The notes beneath the pieces were generated by a model, which did no database searches, was not told the origin of the DNA, and saw only the letters and a list, made by a program, of their open reading frames with translations. A stretch of DNA of 64,000 bases. Origin: Alphaproteobacteria bacterium (GTDB lineage: Bacteria > Pseudomonadota > Alphaproteobacteria > UBA7985 > JAUIBT01). The DNA lies in the NCBI GenBank assembly GCA_030428255.1, contig JAUIBT010000009.1, forward strand, positions 1-64,000. Direction: 5' to 3'. A program made the position numbers and the translations under genes. Below are positions 17,397 to 24,605 of this stretch, one piece after another (position 1 is the first letter of the stretch; each line of letters begins with the position of its first letter).

Positions 17397-17606
17397 ATGA
17401 GTGACAGGGCCCTAATTATAAGCTTAGGTACACCAATATTAGCCATAGTGTATAGAACCGTGGCGAATTTTTGGTTTCCAGTCCAAGATTTGCGATGGAA
17501 TAAATTCATAATCGAATCATTTATTTATTTCGTTGTGCAGTTTCTTCTTATGTATATTGCCCTCAGCCTCTGGGAGCGATACCGAGACAAAAAGCGAAGG
17601 GGCTGA
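17397..17606 (+). CDS. Cassette 2: small two-helix membrane protein (immunity candidate)
   Basis: This 69-aa protein has helix 1 at about residues 5-27, a short loop with QDLRWNK, helix 2 at about 36-58 (FIIESFIYFVVQFLLMYIAL) and a strongly basic tail (RYRDKKRRG). Its layout matches the 66-aa protein of cassette 1 almost position by position, with little identity outside the loop. The ribosome-binding site is weak (CGAGAA about 10 bases upstream). It lies 157 bp after its peptide gene and is strikingly A/T-rich. The predicted partner is the cassette 2 peptide. Confidence 0.68.
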   Translation: MSDRALIISLGTPILAIVYRTVANFWFPVQDLRWNKFIIESFIYFVVQFLLMYIALSLWERYRDKKRRG

Positions 17607-17635
17607 CATAGATATGATATTGACGATTTCTTGAA

Positions 17636-17806
17636 CTACCATCGGCGCAAGATCTTGGTCATGTTGGCAAAGGGACGGTGATTGAAGCGCCATCCGCACT
17701 CCTTGATATAGAGGTAGACCCGCTGTTGAGGACTGGCATTGTATCGTCTTAGATGGCGCTTGATCCGGGCTCAGAAGGTCTCGACGTTGTTGATGTGGTT
17801 GGCGTG
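17636..17806 (-). pseudogene. Remnant of an IS1595-family (ISXO2-like) transposase C-terminus
   Basis: Read on the minus strand, one frame gives NHINNVETF, a stop, then ARIKRHLRRYNASPQQ, VYLYIKECGWRFN and ILRRW. This matches the end of ISXO2-like transposases (NH-x-N-x2-E-x-F-W, then KR-x-LR-x-YN and KEC-x-(F/W)-RFN). The stop replaces the conserved Trp of the FW pair (TGA for TGG). No terminal repeats or N-terminal half remain. It sits directly before the third glycine-zipper module. Confidence 0.8.
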
Positions 17807-17811
17807 AAGCC

Positions 17812-17994
17812 ATGAAAACAGCGGTTCAAAACGGTTTCAGTGCAGCGGTGCTGGGTGCGGCGTCAGGTGCCACGGTTGGTTCTGCACCGGCTGGCTTAGG
17901 TATCGTTCCGGGGAAGGCAGCGGGTGCTGCACTTGGCGGTGCAGTTGGAGGCTCAGCCGCCTTGGCGGGCTATGGCCTGGCGTGTCGACTCTAG
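17812..17994 (+). CDS. Cassette 3: leaderless glycine-zipper module (probably truncated toxin gene)
   Basis: This 60-aa frame aligns without gaps to the last 60 residues of both complete cassette peptides. Glycines fall in register, IVPG aligns with AVPG and AAPG, and the last Cys is again followed by two residues (ACRL). The in-frame codons just before its ATG read Cys-Gly-Trp-Arg-Glu-Ala, in register with Cys-Asn-Trp-His-Asp-Phe of cassette 2, but a TGA precedes them. There is no leader and no good ribosome-binding site. It abuts a transposase remnant, so it is more likely a decayed cassette than an expressed gene. Confidence 0.5.
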   Translation: MKTAVQNGFSAAVLGAASGATVGSAPAGLGIVPGKAAGAALGGAVGGSAALAGYGLACRL

Positions 17995-18127
17995 GAATGA
18001 CCAATCCATCGAATGCCTCACGCCTTGCAATAAACTGACCCGCTATGGAAAGTACTGGACCGGCCGCACGAACGCAGTCTGCAGTCGGTCCGGGCTATCA
18101 ATAACACACGAGAGAGATTGGTTATCT

Positions 18128-18372
18128 ATGTCAATAAAAAAGAAGCAATTAGCGTTTGCCAGCGTTTTTATCGCAATACTAATTACAATAAAACTATGTT
18201 TATTGATAATACCTAGGGTGAGATAACTGAATCACTGGTCGTTAAATCCGCTATCAATGGCGTGATTACTGCGATAGCGATTTATATTTTGTTTGTGGTC
18301 TTTTTGAGCATCAATCGGAGACTTATACTGAGACGCAATAAACAAAGAAAATTGAAGCGCGCAAATAGGTGA
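18128..18372 (+). pseudogene. Cassette 3: frameshifted two-helix membrane protein (immunity candidate)
   Basis: The first frame (18128-18226) encodes MSIKKKQLAFASVFIAIL and a first membrane helix, then stops. A second frame, open from 18217 to 18372, supplies ITESLVVKSAINGVITAIAI, a second helix and a basic tail (RRNKQRKLKRANR). A -1 shift inside 18217-18226 would join them into a protein laid out like the membrane proteins of cassettes 1 and 2. It is very A/T-rich. A single-base lesion is the simplest reading; programmed frameshifting has no visible slippery site. Confidence 0.6.
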
Positions 18373-18488
18373 TAATCGAAAGATTGTGACATTTGTGATC
18401 TGGAATTGCTAAAGATATGCGACGCGGCAAATGACGTGAAGGGCTCCGTCTGCTATCGATCGATTGACTGCGACAGTATCCGTTTTGG

Positions 18489-18780
18489 TCAAACGGACTT
18501 TTCTTGCCAGCGTCTGCTCTCTCTAGCCAGAGCATTTGCAGTCACGATGAGCTTGCGCATAAGGGCGACCAGAGCGACTTTTGGGGTTTTCCGGCGGCAC
18601 GCGGGGTCTGGTCTTTGCGCTTGAGATCACGGTTATCGCGCTCGGCGACCAGGCTGGCATATAGCGGGCGCCCAGTCCCGGGACGGAGCAAAGGATTGGG
18701 TGCTTGCGCTTTTGCTCTTGGTCTTGATCGATCAGCCGGTTCCTGCGAACGGCGCACCGCAGTAACCGCTCTGTCGTTGG
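18489..18780 (-). pseudogene. Remnant of an IS110-family transposase C-terminus
   Basis: Read on the minus strand, the end gives KVALVALMRKLIVTANALAR and RRWQEKSV before a stop, the characteristic C-terminus of IS110-type transposases. Upstream, in other frames, RRNRLIDQ and ILCSVPGLG resemble the preceding family segments. Frames are broken and a central part is missing, so it is inactive. With the IS1595 remnant it brackets cassette 3. Confidence 0.75.
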
Positions 18781-18911
18781 ATAAGTCCATGCACGACAGG
18801 TAGATTCAAGGCTTAGCACGGCACGGGGCAATGCACCTTTGGCGTCACTGTTTGATGTTGCCGCCAATGCACCCCAGGCAGCTTTTGGCACAATCCAGGG
18901 CGATTGCCATT

Positions 18912-20228
18912 CTACAAAACACCCTCCAAGGCCGCAGGTGCGGGCCCGCCGGTCGCCCAGTCGAGCAGTTCGGCGGTATGGATGATCGGCGCATTGTTGC
19001 CCGTCCCCGATAGGCCGCGGCCGATCTGCGAGATACAGCCAATGTTGCCGGCAACGATGATTTGCGGCACCGTCTCGGCCAGGGTTTCGACCTTGCGGGC
19101 CAGGAGGCGATCGGCGATCTCAGGCTGCAAAATGTTATAGGTACCCGCCGAACCACAACACAGGTGGCCATCGCGCGGCTGGCTGACCGTAAAGCCCGCC
19201 CGCTTCAACAAGGTGATCGGCGGGGTCTTGATCTGCTGGCCGTGCTGCATTGAGCATGCCGAGTGGTAAGTTACGCGCAGGCCCGCAGCGTCCGGGCGCG
19301 CCGCGCGCAGACCGATGGTTTCAAGCCACTCGGTCACGTCCTTGGCCAAATCAGCGACCGCCGCTGCCTTGTCCGCATAGTCAGGGTCGTCGGCCAGCAT
19401 GTGGCCGTAGTCCTTAACGGTGGTGCCACAGCCGGAGGCATTGATGACAAAAGCATCCAAACCCGCCCCGCCGCCCGCGGAGGTCATCGCCCAGATGGCG
19501 TCAACCATGGCGCGGGCTTCGTCCAGCGCATCCTGGCCCATGTGGTGACGCAGCGAGCCGCAACAGCCGACATCGGGATAGGTGACTTGGCAGCCGTGGC
19601 GCTGCAACACGCGCAGCGTGGCCGCGTTGATCGAAGGAGCCAGCGCGCGCTGGGCACAGCCGGGCAGCATGGCAACACGGTACTGAGCCTCAGCCTCGGC
19701 CTCATAGACGCCGGGCCGGTCGGTCGGCTCGTGCTGCGGCAGGTGCTGGGGCACCAGTTCCAGCATAGCGCGCATGCGCGCCGTCGGGGCCAGAGCGCGG
19801 AAGGGGCGCGCGAGCCAACCCAGTTTCATCGCCAGGCCAAAGCGGCGGTGATAGGGGATCAGCGCTGCCAACAGCTTGCGGGTCCAGCGGTCCACCAGCG
19901 GGCGCTTATAGGTCTCCTCGATGTGCTGACGGCCCAGATCCACCAGGTGCATATAGTCCACCGATGAGGGGCAGGTGGTCATGCAGGACAGGCAGGACAG
20001 GCAGCGATCCAGGTGCTGCACTACCTCTTTCGTCGCCGGGCGCTCGTTCTCGAACATGTCCTTCATCAGGTAGATGCGCCCGCGCGGGCTATCCAGCTCG
20101 TCGCCCAAAGTGACATAGGTCGGACAGGTCGAGGTACACATGCCGCAATGAACGCAGGTGCGCAAAATCGCATCGGCGGTTGCCAAACGCTCGTCGGTGA
20201 GCTGCTCAGGGCTAAAGTGGGTCTGCAT
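18912..20228 (-). CDS. glcF: Glycolate oxidase iron-sulfur subunit GlcF
   Basis: GlcF passes electrons from the GlcD/GlcE flavin subunits to the quinone pool during glycolate oxidation to glyoxylate. The 438-aa protein has two [4Fe-4S] motifs, CVHCGMCTSTCPTY (about residue 25) and CLSCLSCMTTCPSS (about residue 76). Two CCG-type cysteine-rich domains follow (GCCGSLRHH and HLCCGSAGTYN). Length matches the family. It is the last gene of glcDEF, 26 bp after glcE, and ends next to the cassette island. Confidence 0.95.
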   Translation of the reverse strand: MQTHFSPEQLTDERLATADAILRTCVHCGMCTSTCPTYVTLGDELDSPRGRIYLMKDMFENERPATKEVVQHLDRCLSCLSCMTTCPSSVDYMHLVDLGRQHIEETYKRPLVDRWTRKLLAALIPYHRRFGLAMKLGWLARPFRALAPTARMRAMLELVPQHLPQHEPTDRPGVYEAEAEAQYRVAMLPGCAQRALAPSINAATLRVLQRHGCQVTYPDVGCCGSLRHHMGQDALDEARAMVDAIWAMTSAGGGAGLDAFVINASGCGTTVKDYGHMLADDPDYADKAAAVADLAKDVTEWLETIGLRAARPDAAGLRVTYHSACSMQHGQQIKTPPITLLKRAGFTVSQPRDGHLCCGSAGTYNILQPEIADRLLARKVETLAETVPQIIVAGNIGCISQIGRGLSGTGNNAPIIHTAELLDWATGGPAPAALEGVL

Positions 20229-20254
20229 GGCAAAGGCCCTTGTTGGCTTTATGA

Positions 20255-21466
20255 TTAAAATTCAGACGTGAGGCGCTGAGGATTGAGCCGCCCATGCGGA
20301 TCAAAGGCGCGCTTGATGCCCGCTTGCAGCTCGCTTTGCAGGGCCGACAGCGGCGCGAAGGGCGCAGGGTCATCGCCCAGCACTTGGCTGGCAACGCCAA
20401 CCGGCAGACCTTCCAGCTCCGCGCGGTTGATGGCTTTCTCGCTGGCCAGCCAGACCAGGTTGCCACCCCAGTCGGCGTAGACCTTCAGGCCCCGCTCCGC
20501 AAAGCGGCTGCGCAAGCGCGCCATGAGGTCTGCGGCCTGGCTCGCCTTGGGCTTCAAGCGCCACAGGCTAGCGGGCTGGCCCACAAGCGGGCTGACCGAC
20601 TTAATCGCTTGCCACAGCGCGGCAGACTCCGCTTGATCGTACAGCGCGACGCTCAGAGCCGACGTGGCCAACTTTATGCGCAACAGGGCCGTCAATTGCT
20701 CGCTGCGGTAGTCCACTGAGGGTGCCAGGCCTTCAATCTCGATCAGGCTCACCGCAGTGTCAAAGCCCAGGCTGGCGGCAGCGTCGGCAGGCAGGTAGGC
20801 CGCCGCCACCGGATCAAAGGGCGAGCGCGCGGCTGCAATTAAGGCGGCCAGATGCTGCGCCTCGTCCAAGCCACTGACCACCAGACTGCGGCGCAGCTCC
20901 ATCAAGGGCGCGGTCTTCAGCGTCACCTGGCTGAGCACGCCCAAGGTGCCCCAAGAGCCGGTCATCAGCTTGCACAGGTCATAGCCTGAGACGTTCTTCA
21001 TCACCCGGCCACCGGACTTGATGGCCTCGCCCATGCCGTTGACGAATTGAACACCCAACAGGTGATCGCGCGGGCCGCCCCGAAAGGCGCGGCGCGACCC
21101 TGCCAGGTTGGCAGCCACCACACCCGCGATCGTGCTCTGACCCTCGGGCTTGCCGAACAAGGGCCCCAGGTCGGGTGGGTCGAAGGCCAGGCGATGGCCG
21201 CCCGCGGCAAGCTCGGTCTCCAGGTCGGCCAAGCGCGTGCCAGGGCCGCACTGCACCACCATCTCCGCAGGGTAAAAGAAGTCGATGCTGCTCATCTGAC
21301 CGGTCGAAAGGCGCTGGCTGGGCTGTTGGCTGGTGGTCCAGGCGGCTTTGCTGCCTGCCCCCTCGATGCTCAAAGGGCCAGTGGCAGCCGCCACCATGTC
21401 GCGCAGCTCCTCGGCAGAGCTGGGACGCAAAACGCCAGCGGCCTGGTTGTCGGCGATGAGGGTCAT
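20255..21466 (-). CDS. glcE: Glycolate oxidase FAD-binding subunit GlcE
   Basis: GlcE is the smaller flavin subunit of the three-part glycolate oxidase. The 403-aa protein has the PCMH-type FAD domain: PLSIEGAGSKAAW, VQCGPGTRLADLETELA, STIAGVVAANLAGSRR and GGRVMKNVSGYDLCKLMTGS. It ends GRLNPQRLTSEF, the family C-terminus. Its ATG overlaps the glcD stop by 4 bp. Confidence 0.94.
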   Translation of the reverse strand: MTLIADNQAAGVLRPSSAEELRDMVAAATGPLSIEGAGSKAAWTTSQQPSQRLSTGQMSSIDFFYPAEMVVQCGPGTRLADLETELAAGGHRLAFDPPDLGPLFGKPEGQSTIAGVVAANLAGSRRAFRGGPRDHLLGVQFVNGMGEAIKSGGRVMKNVSGYDLCKLMTGSWGTLGVLSQVTLKTAPLMELRRSLVVSGLDEAQHLAALIAAARSPFDPVAAAYLPADAAASLGFDTAVSLIEIEGLAPSVDYRSEQLTALLRIKLATSALSVALYDQAESAALWQAIKSVSPLVGQPASLWRLKPKASQAADLMARLRSRFAERGLKVYADWGGNLVWLASEKAINRAELEGLPVGVASQVLGDDPAPFAPLSALQSELQAGIKRAFDPHGRLNPQRLTSEF

Positions 21467-22923
21467 GCGGCGATCCTTTCGCCCTTGGTATCAGCGGGGT
21501 TGATGTCGAGCGGGAAGACCTTGGCACCGTTCAGCAGCCACAGGGGATCGAAGACCCGCTTGATACGCATTTGCTGCTCTAAGTCGGTTTCGTTGAACAT
21601 CAGCATCATAGCGTCGCGCTTTTCGATGCCCACGCCGTGCTCGCCGGTGATGCAGCCGCCCACCTCAACGCAGACCTTCAAGATGTCTTCGCCTGCCGCC
21701 TCCACGCGGTCGATCTCGCCGGGCGCGTTGGCGTTATAGAGGATCAGCGGGTGCAGGTTGCCGTCGCCCGCGTGAAAGATGTTGGCGATCTGAAAGCCAT
21801 AGGCCTCGCCCACTTGCTTGATGCGTGACAGCACCTCGGGCAGCTTACCAGTGGGAATGGTGCCGTCCATGCAAAGGTAATCCGGGCTGATTTGGCCCAT
21901 CGCGCCAAAGGCCGACTTGCGACCGCGCCAGATAGCTTCAGCCTGCTCCGCAGACTCGGCCAGCTTGATGCTGACCGGATCATAGTGGCCTGCAATCTCT
22001 TGAATACGGGCTTCTTGCGCTTCGATTTCCAGTAAGGAGCCTTCGACCTCGATGATCAGCAGGGCTTGGGCGTCGGTGGGATAACCCGCCTTGGCGAAGG
22101 CCTCGCAGGCAAGAATGGCGGGTTTATCCATGAATTCAATGGCCACGGGCACGATGCCTTGGCCGATGATCTCCGCCACGCACGCGCCAGCCAGCTCCTC
22201 GGACTTAAAGCCGACCAACATGGGGCGGGCACCTTCAGGCTTGGGTAGGATGCGCACCAGTACCTCGGTCACCACGCCCAGCATGCCCTCAGAGCCGGTA
22301 AACAGCCCTAAGAGGTCATAGCCGTCGCCGTCCATAGCCTCAGAGCCAATGGTCAGCGTGCGGCCATCCATCAGCACTACGGTCAGGCCCAGCAGGTTGT
22401 TGGTCGTCACCCCGTATTTCAGACAGTGCGCGCCGCCCGAGTTCATGGCCACGTTGCCGGCAATGGTACAGGCGAGCTGGCTTGAGGGATCGGGCGCATA
22501 AAAGAATTTATCGCGATCAACCGCGTTGGAAACATTGATGTTGGTCACCCCCGCTTGCACCCGCGCGCAGCGGTTGTCGTAATCGATGTCCAGCACCTGG
22601 TTCATTTTCGACAAGCCCAGCACCACCGCGTCTTGGGTCGGCAGCGCGCCGCCCGCCAGCGAGGTGCCCGAACCGCGCGCGATCACCTTGATGCCGTTGT
22701 CGTGGCAATAGCCCAGAATGCGCGCCACGTCTTGGGTTGTGCGCGGCAGGGCCACGGCTAGCGGCACCTGGCGATAGGCGGACAAGCCGTCGGTTTCATA
22801 GACTTTCAGCGCCAAACCCTCGCCGATCAAATCCTTGGGATTGTCGAGCAAGCCGCGCAAGGCGGTCTGGATTTCCGCGCGTCGGGCTAGGACGCTGGCA
22901 TCGGGAGTGGGCATGGGAATCAT
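21463..22923 (-). CDS. glcD: Glycolate oxidase catalytic subunit GlcD
   Basis: GlcD is the FAD-dependent subunit that oxidises glycolate (or D-lactate) to the 2-oxo acid. The 486-aa protein has the FAD motifs VIARGSGTSLAGGALP and SSQLACTIAGNVAMNSGGAH, then GLFTGSEGMLGVVTEV. The C-terminal FAD-oxidase domain has IFHAGDGNLHPLI and CITGEHGVGIEKRD with the conserved histidines. The start could be at 22923 or 22914; the first has the better upstream sequence. It is the first gene of glcDEF, and no regulator gene is adjacent. Confidence 0.95.
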   Translation of the reverse strand: MIPMPTPDASVLARRAEIQTALRGLLDNPKDLIGEGLALKVYETDGLSAYRQVPLAVALPRTTQDVARILGYCHDNGIKVIARGSGTSLAGGALPTQDAVVLGLSKMNQVLDIDYDNRCARVQAGVTNINVSNAVDRDKFFYAPDPSSQLACTIAGNVAMNSGGAHCLKYGVTTNNLLGLTVVLMDGRTLTIGSEAMDGDGYDLLGLFTGSEGMLGVVTEVLVRILPKPEGARPMLVGFKSEELAGACVAEIIGQGIVPVAIEFMDKPAILACEAFAKAGYPTDAQALLIIEVEGSLLEIEAQEARIQEIAGHYDPVSIKLAESAEQAEAIWRGRKSAFGAMGQISPDYLCMDGTIPTGKLPEVLSRIKQVGEAYGFQIANIFHAGDGNLHPLILYNANAPGEIDRVEAAGEDILKVCVEVGGCITGEHGVGIEKRDAMMLMFNETDLEQQMRIKRVFDPLWLLNGAKVFPLDINPADTKGERIAA

Positions 22924-23134
22924 GGCGACGACCTCATAGGTGTTCCTGCGATCAGCTTCGCATGCCTGTACTTTGGTAAAAAAACTTTACCAAGTCAAGG
23001 TGACTGCGGCCATAATGCTTGCGCCGCGCCGTAGCGCCGCCCCGCAGCGCTGGCCCTGCGCGCTGAAATAGCGTGTCAAACCAAGTCGAATCTTCGTGTG
23101 GCCTGGTATGGAGCGCCACGGCTTGGCACGCATG

Positions 23135-24034
23135 CTAAGCGCTGGTATCGGCCAGCTCGATCAACGCCGCGGCAAAGGCCTGGGGCGCTTCTTGCGGCGC
23201 ATTGTGGCCAACACCTGGCAACAGGCTGCGTTGGTAGTCAGGGCCATAGAGATGGCGGTAGTGATCCTCAAGATCGGTCGGAAAGACGCCATCGTCGGCG
23301 CCAAGCAAAACCCGGGTCGGCACGGTGATCAGCGGCTGTGCCTCAAGGCGTTTTTCAATTGCATCATAAGCAGGATCCCCGGCCACGCTGGCGTAGCGGT
23401 GGCGGTAGGAATGGATGACCACCGCAACAAAGTCAGGATTGTCGAAGGCCGCTGCGCTCTTGGCAAAGGTGTCAGCGTCAAAATCCCATGACGGCGACCA
23501 GAGCCGCCAAAGATAGCAGGCCAGATCTTTGCGGTTTTGCTCCAGGCCCAAGCAGCCGCGTTCAGTGTGGAAATAGTACTGATACCATAGCCGCGCCTCC
23601 TGGTCTGGCGCTGCGGGCTGCCGAGCATGAGGGATATCGTGAATATTGTAAGGGTGGCCGCCAGACACCAGCCCGGTCACGCGCTCGGGCCACAGCGCCG
23701 CCACGATACAGGCGGCGCGCCCGCCCCAGTCAAAGCCGCCCAACAGAGCGCGGTCAATCGACAGCGCATCCATGAAGGCCAGCAGATCGGCGGCCAAAGC
23801 GGCCTGTTGACCTGAGCGCGGCGTGTCGGCGCTCAAGAAGCGGGTGGGGCCATAGCCGCGCAAATAGGGTATCAGGCAGCGCAAACCCCGCGCGGCCAAC
23901 AAATCACCGACCTCATCAAAGCAGTGGATGTCATAGGGGAAGCCGTGCAACAAAATGACCGGCTGACCATCGGCAGGGCCTAGCTCGCGATAGGCGACTT
24001 CAAGCACGCCCGCTTGGATGGTTTTGAGCGTCAT
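23135..24034 (-). CDS. Alpha/beta hydrolase, epoxide hydrolase-like
   Basis: This is a 299-aa alpha/beta-hydrolase fold protein. The oxyanion-hole motif HGFP is at 30-33. The nucleophile elbow GGFDWGG places Asp102 as nucleophile, the arrangement of epoxide hydrolases and haloalkane dehalogenases rather than Ser esterases. The acid is probably Asp247 or Asp248 (LLGADDGVF) and the base His277 (GVGHNAPQ). The tyrosine-rich lid region (RLWYQYYFHTERG) would fit an epoxide hydrolase. The substrate cannot be told. It stands alone between glcD and the TerB-like gene. Confidence 0.85.
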   Translation of the reverse strand: MTLKTIQAGVLEVAYRELGPADGQPVILLHGFPYDIHCFDEVGDLLAARGLRCLIPYLRGYGPTRFLSADTPRSGQQAALAADLLAFMDALSIDRALLGGFDWGGRAACIVAALWPERVTGLVSGGHPYNIHDIPHARQPAAPDQEARLWYQYYFHTERGCLGLEQNRKDLACYLWRLWSPSWDFDADTFAKSAAAFDNPDFVAVVIHSYRHRYASVAGDPAYDAIEKRLEAQPLITVPTRVLLGADDGVFPTDLEDHYRHLYGPDYQRSLLPGVGHNAPQEAPQAFAAALIELADTSA

Positions 24035-24103
24035 GGTCGTCCTTCCGTCCGTTTGCGGAGCTCCCTCAAGCTGCTGTCGGCGCGCGGCGTCGCGGCGCTA
24101 CCA

Positions 24104-24511
24104 TCAAGCCCGCATGTAGCGTGCGCGCGCGCCTCGCTCGATGGCGGCGGCGGCCAAGCGATCAACGCCAATGGCTTGACGCAGCGCCATCAACAGCTCG
24201 GATTCTTCAACCGATACCTTGCTGTCCGCAGCGGCCACGTCGCAGGCTAAGGCATAGGCGGTCTCGCGCAAATGGCTGGGCAGCATCTCGCCAATCAGGG
24301 TCAAGATGGTATCCAGACCGTCGTCGTCGGCTGCCAAAATCGCCGCGTACTGGTTGGCCGCATGGTGCAAATCTTCGACCAAATAACCCTCAAACACCGG
24401 CAGGCGCTCTAAGAGCTGGGCCATGCGGTTGATCTCGACCTCAGCCACGTCGCCGTCGGCGGCTGCGACCAGGCGCATGGTATAAATCAGAGCGTCGTGA
24501 TAATCGGCCAT
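24104..24511 (-). CDS. TerB-like (tellurite-resistance TerB family) protein
   Basis: This 135-aa all-helical acidic protein has the two-lobed pattern of the TerB fold: LVAAADGDVAEVEINRMAQ in the first half and ALACDVAAADSKVSVEESEL in the second. Each lobe has an acidic D-x-x-(V/I)-x-x-x-E loop, possibly metal-binding. No other ter genes are present, so tellurite resistance should not be assumed. Single-domain TerB proteins are common in alphaproteobacteria and of unknown function. Confidence 0.8.
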   Translation of the reverse strand: MADYHDALIYTMRLVAAADGDVAEVEINRMAQLLERLPVFEGYLVEDLHHAANQYAAILAADDDGLDTILTLIGEMLPSHLRETAYALACDVAAADSKVSVEESELLMALRQAIGVDRLAAAAIERGARARYMRA

Positions 24512-24605
24512 AGTGTCTTTCTTGTCCTTATGAATTGGCAGGCCTTTAACCTAGGCGTTTGCCCGCTCGGCAACAAGACGCTGAATCGCTCCGCAATCGG
24601 TCGAA

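Noticed and set aside
15001-18830. Prophage or integrative element
   Set aside because: No integrase, phage structural genes, tRNA attachment site or plasmid genes are present; only two transposase remnants.
18373-18911. Short open frames of 60-122 codons on both strands before glcF
   Set aside because: They are out-of-frame readings of the IS110 remnant and of flanking DNA without ribosome-binding sites.
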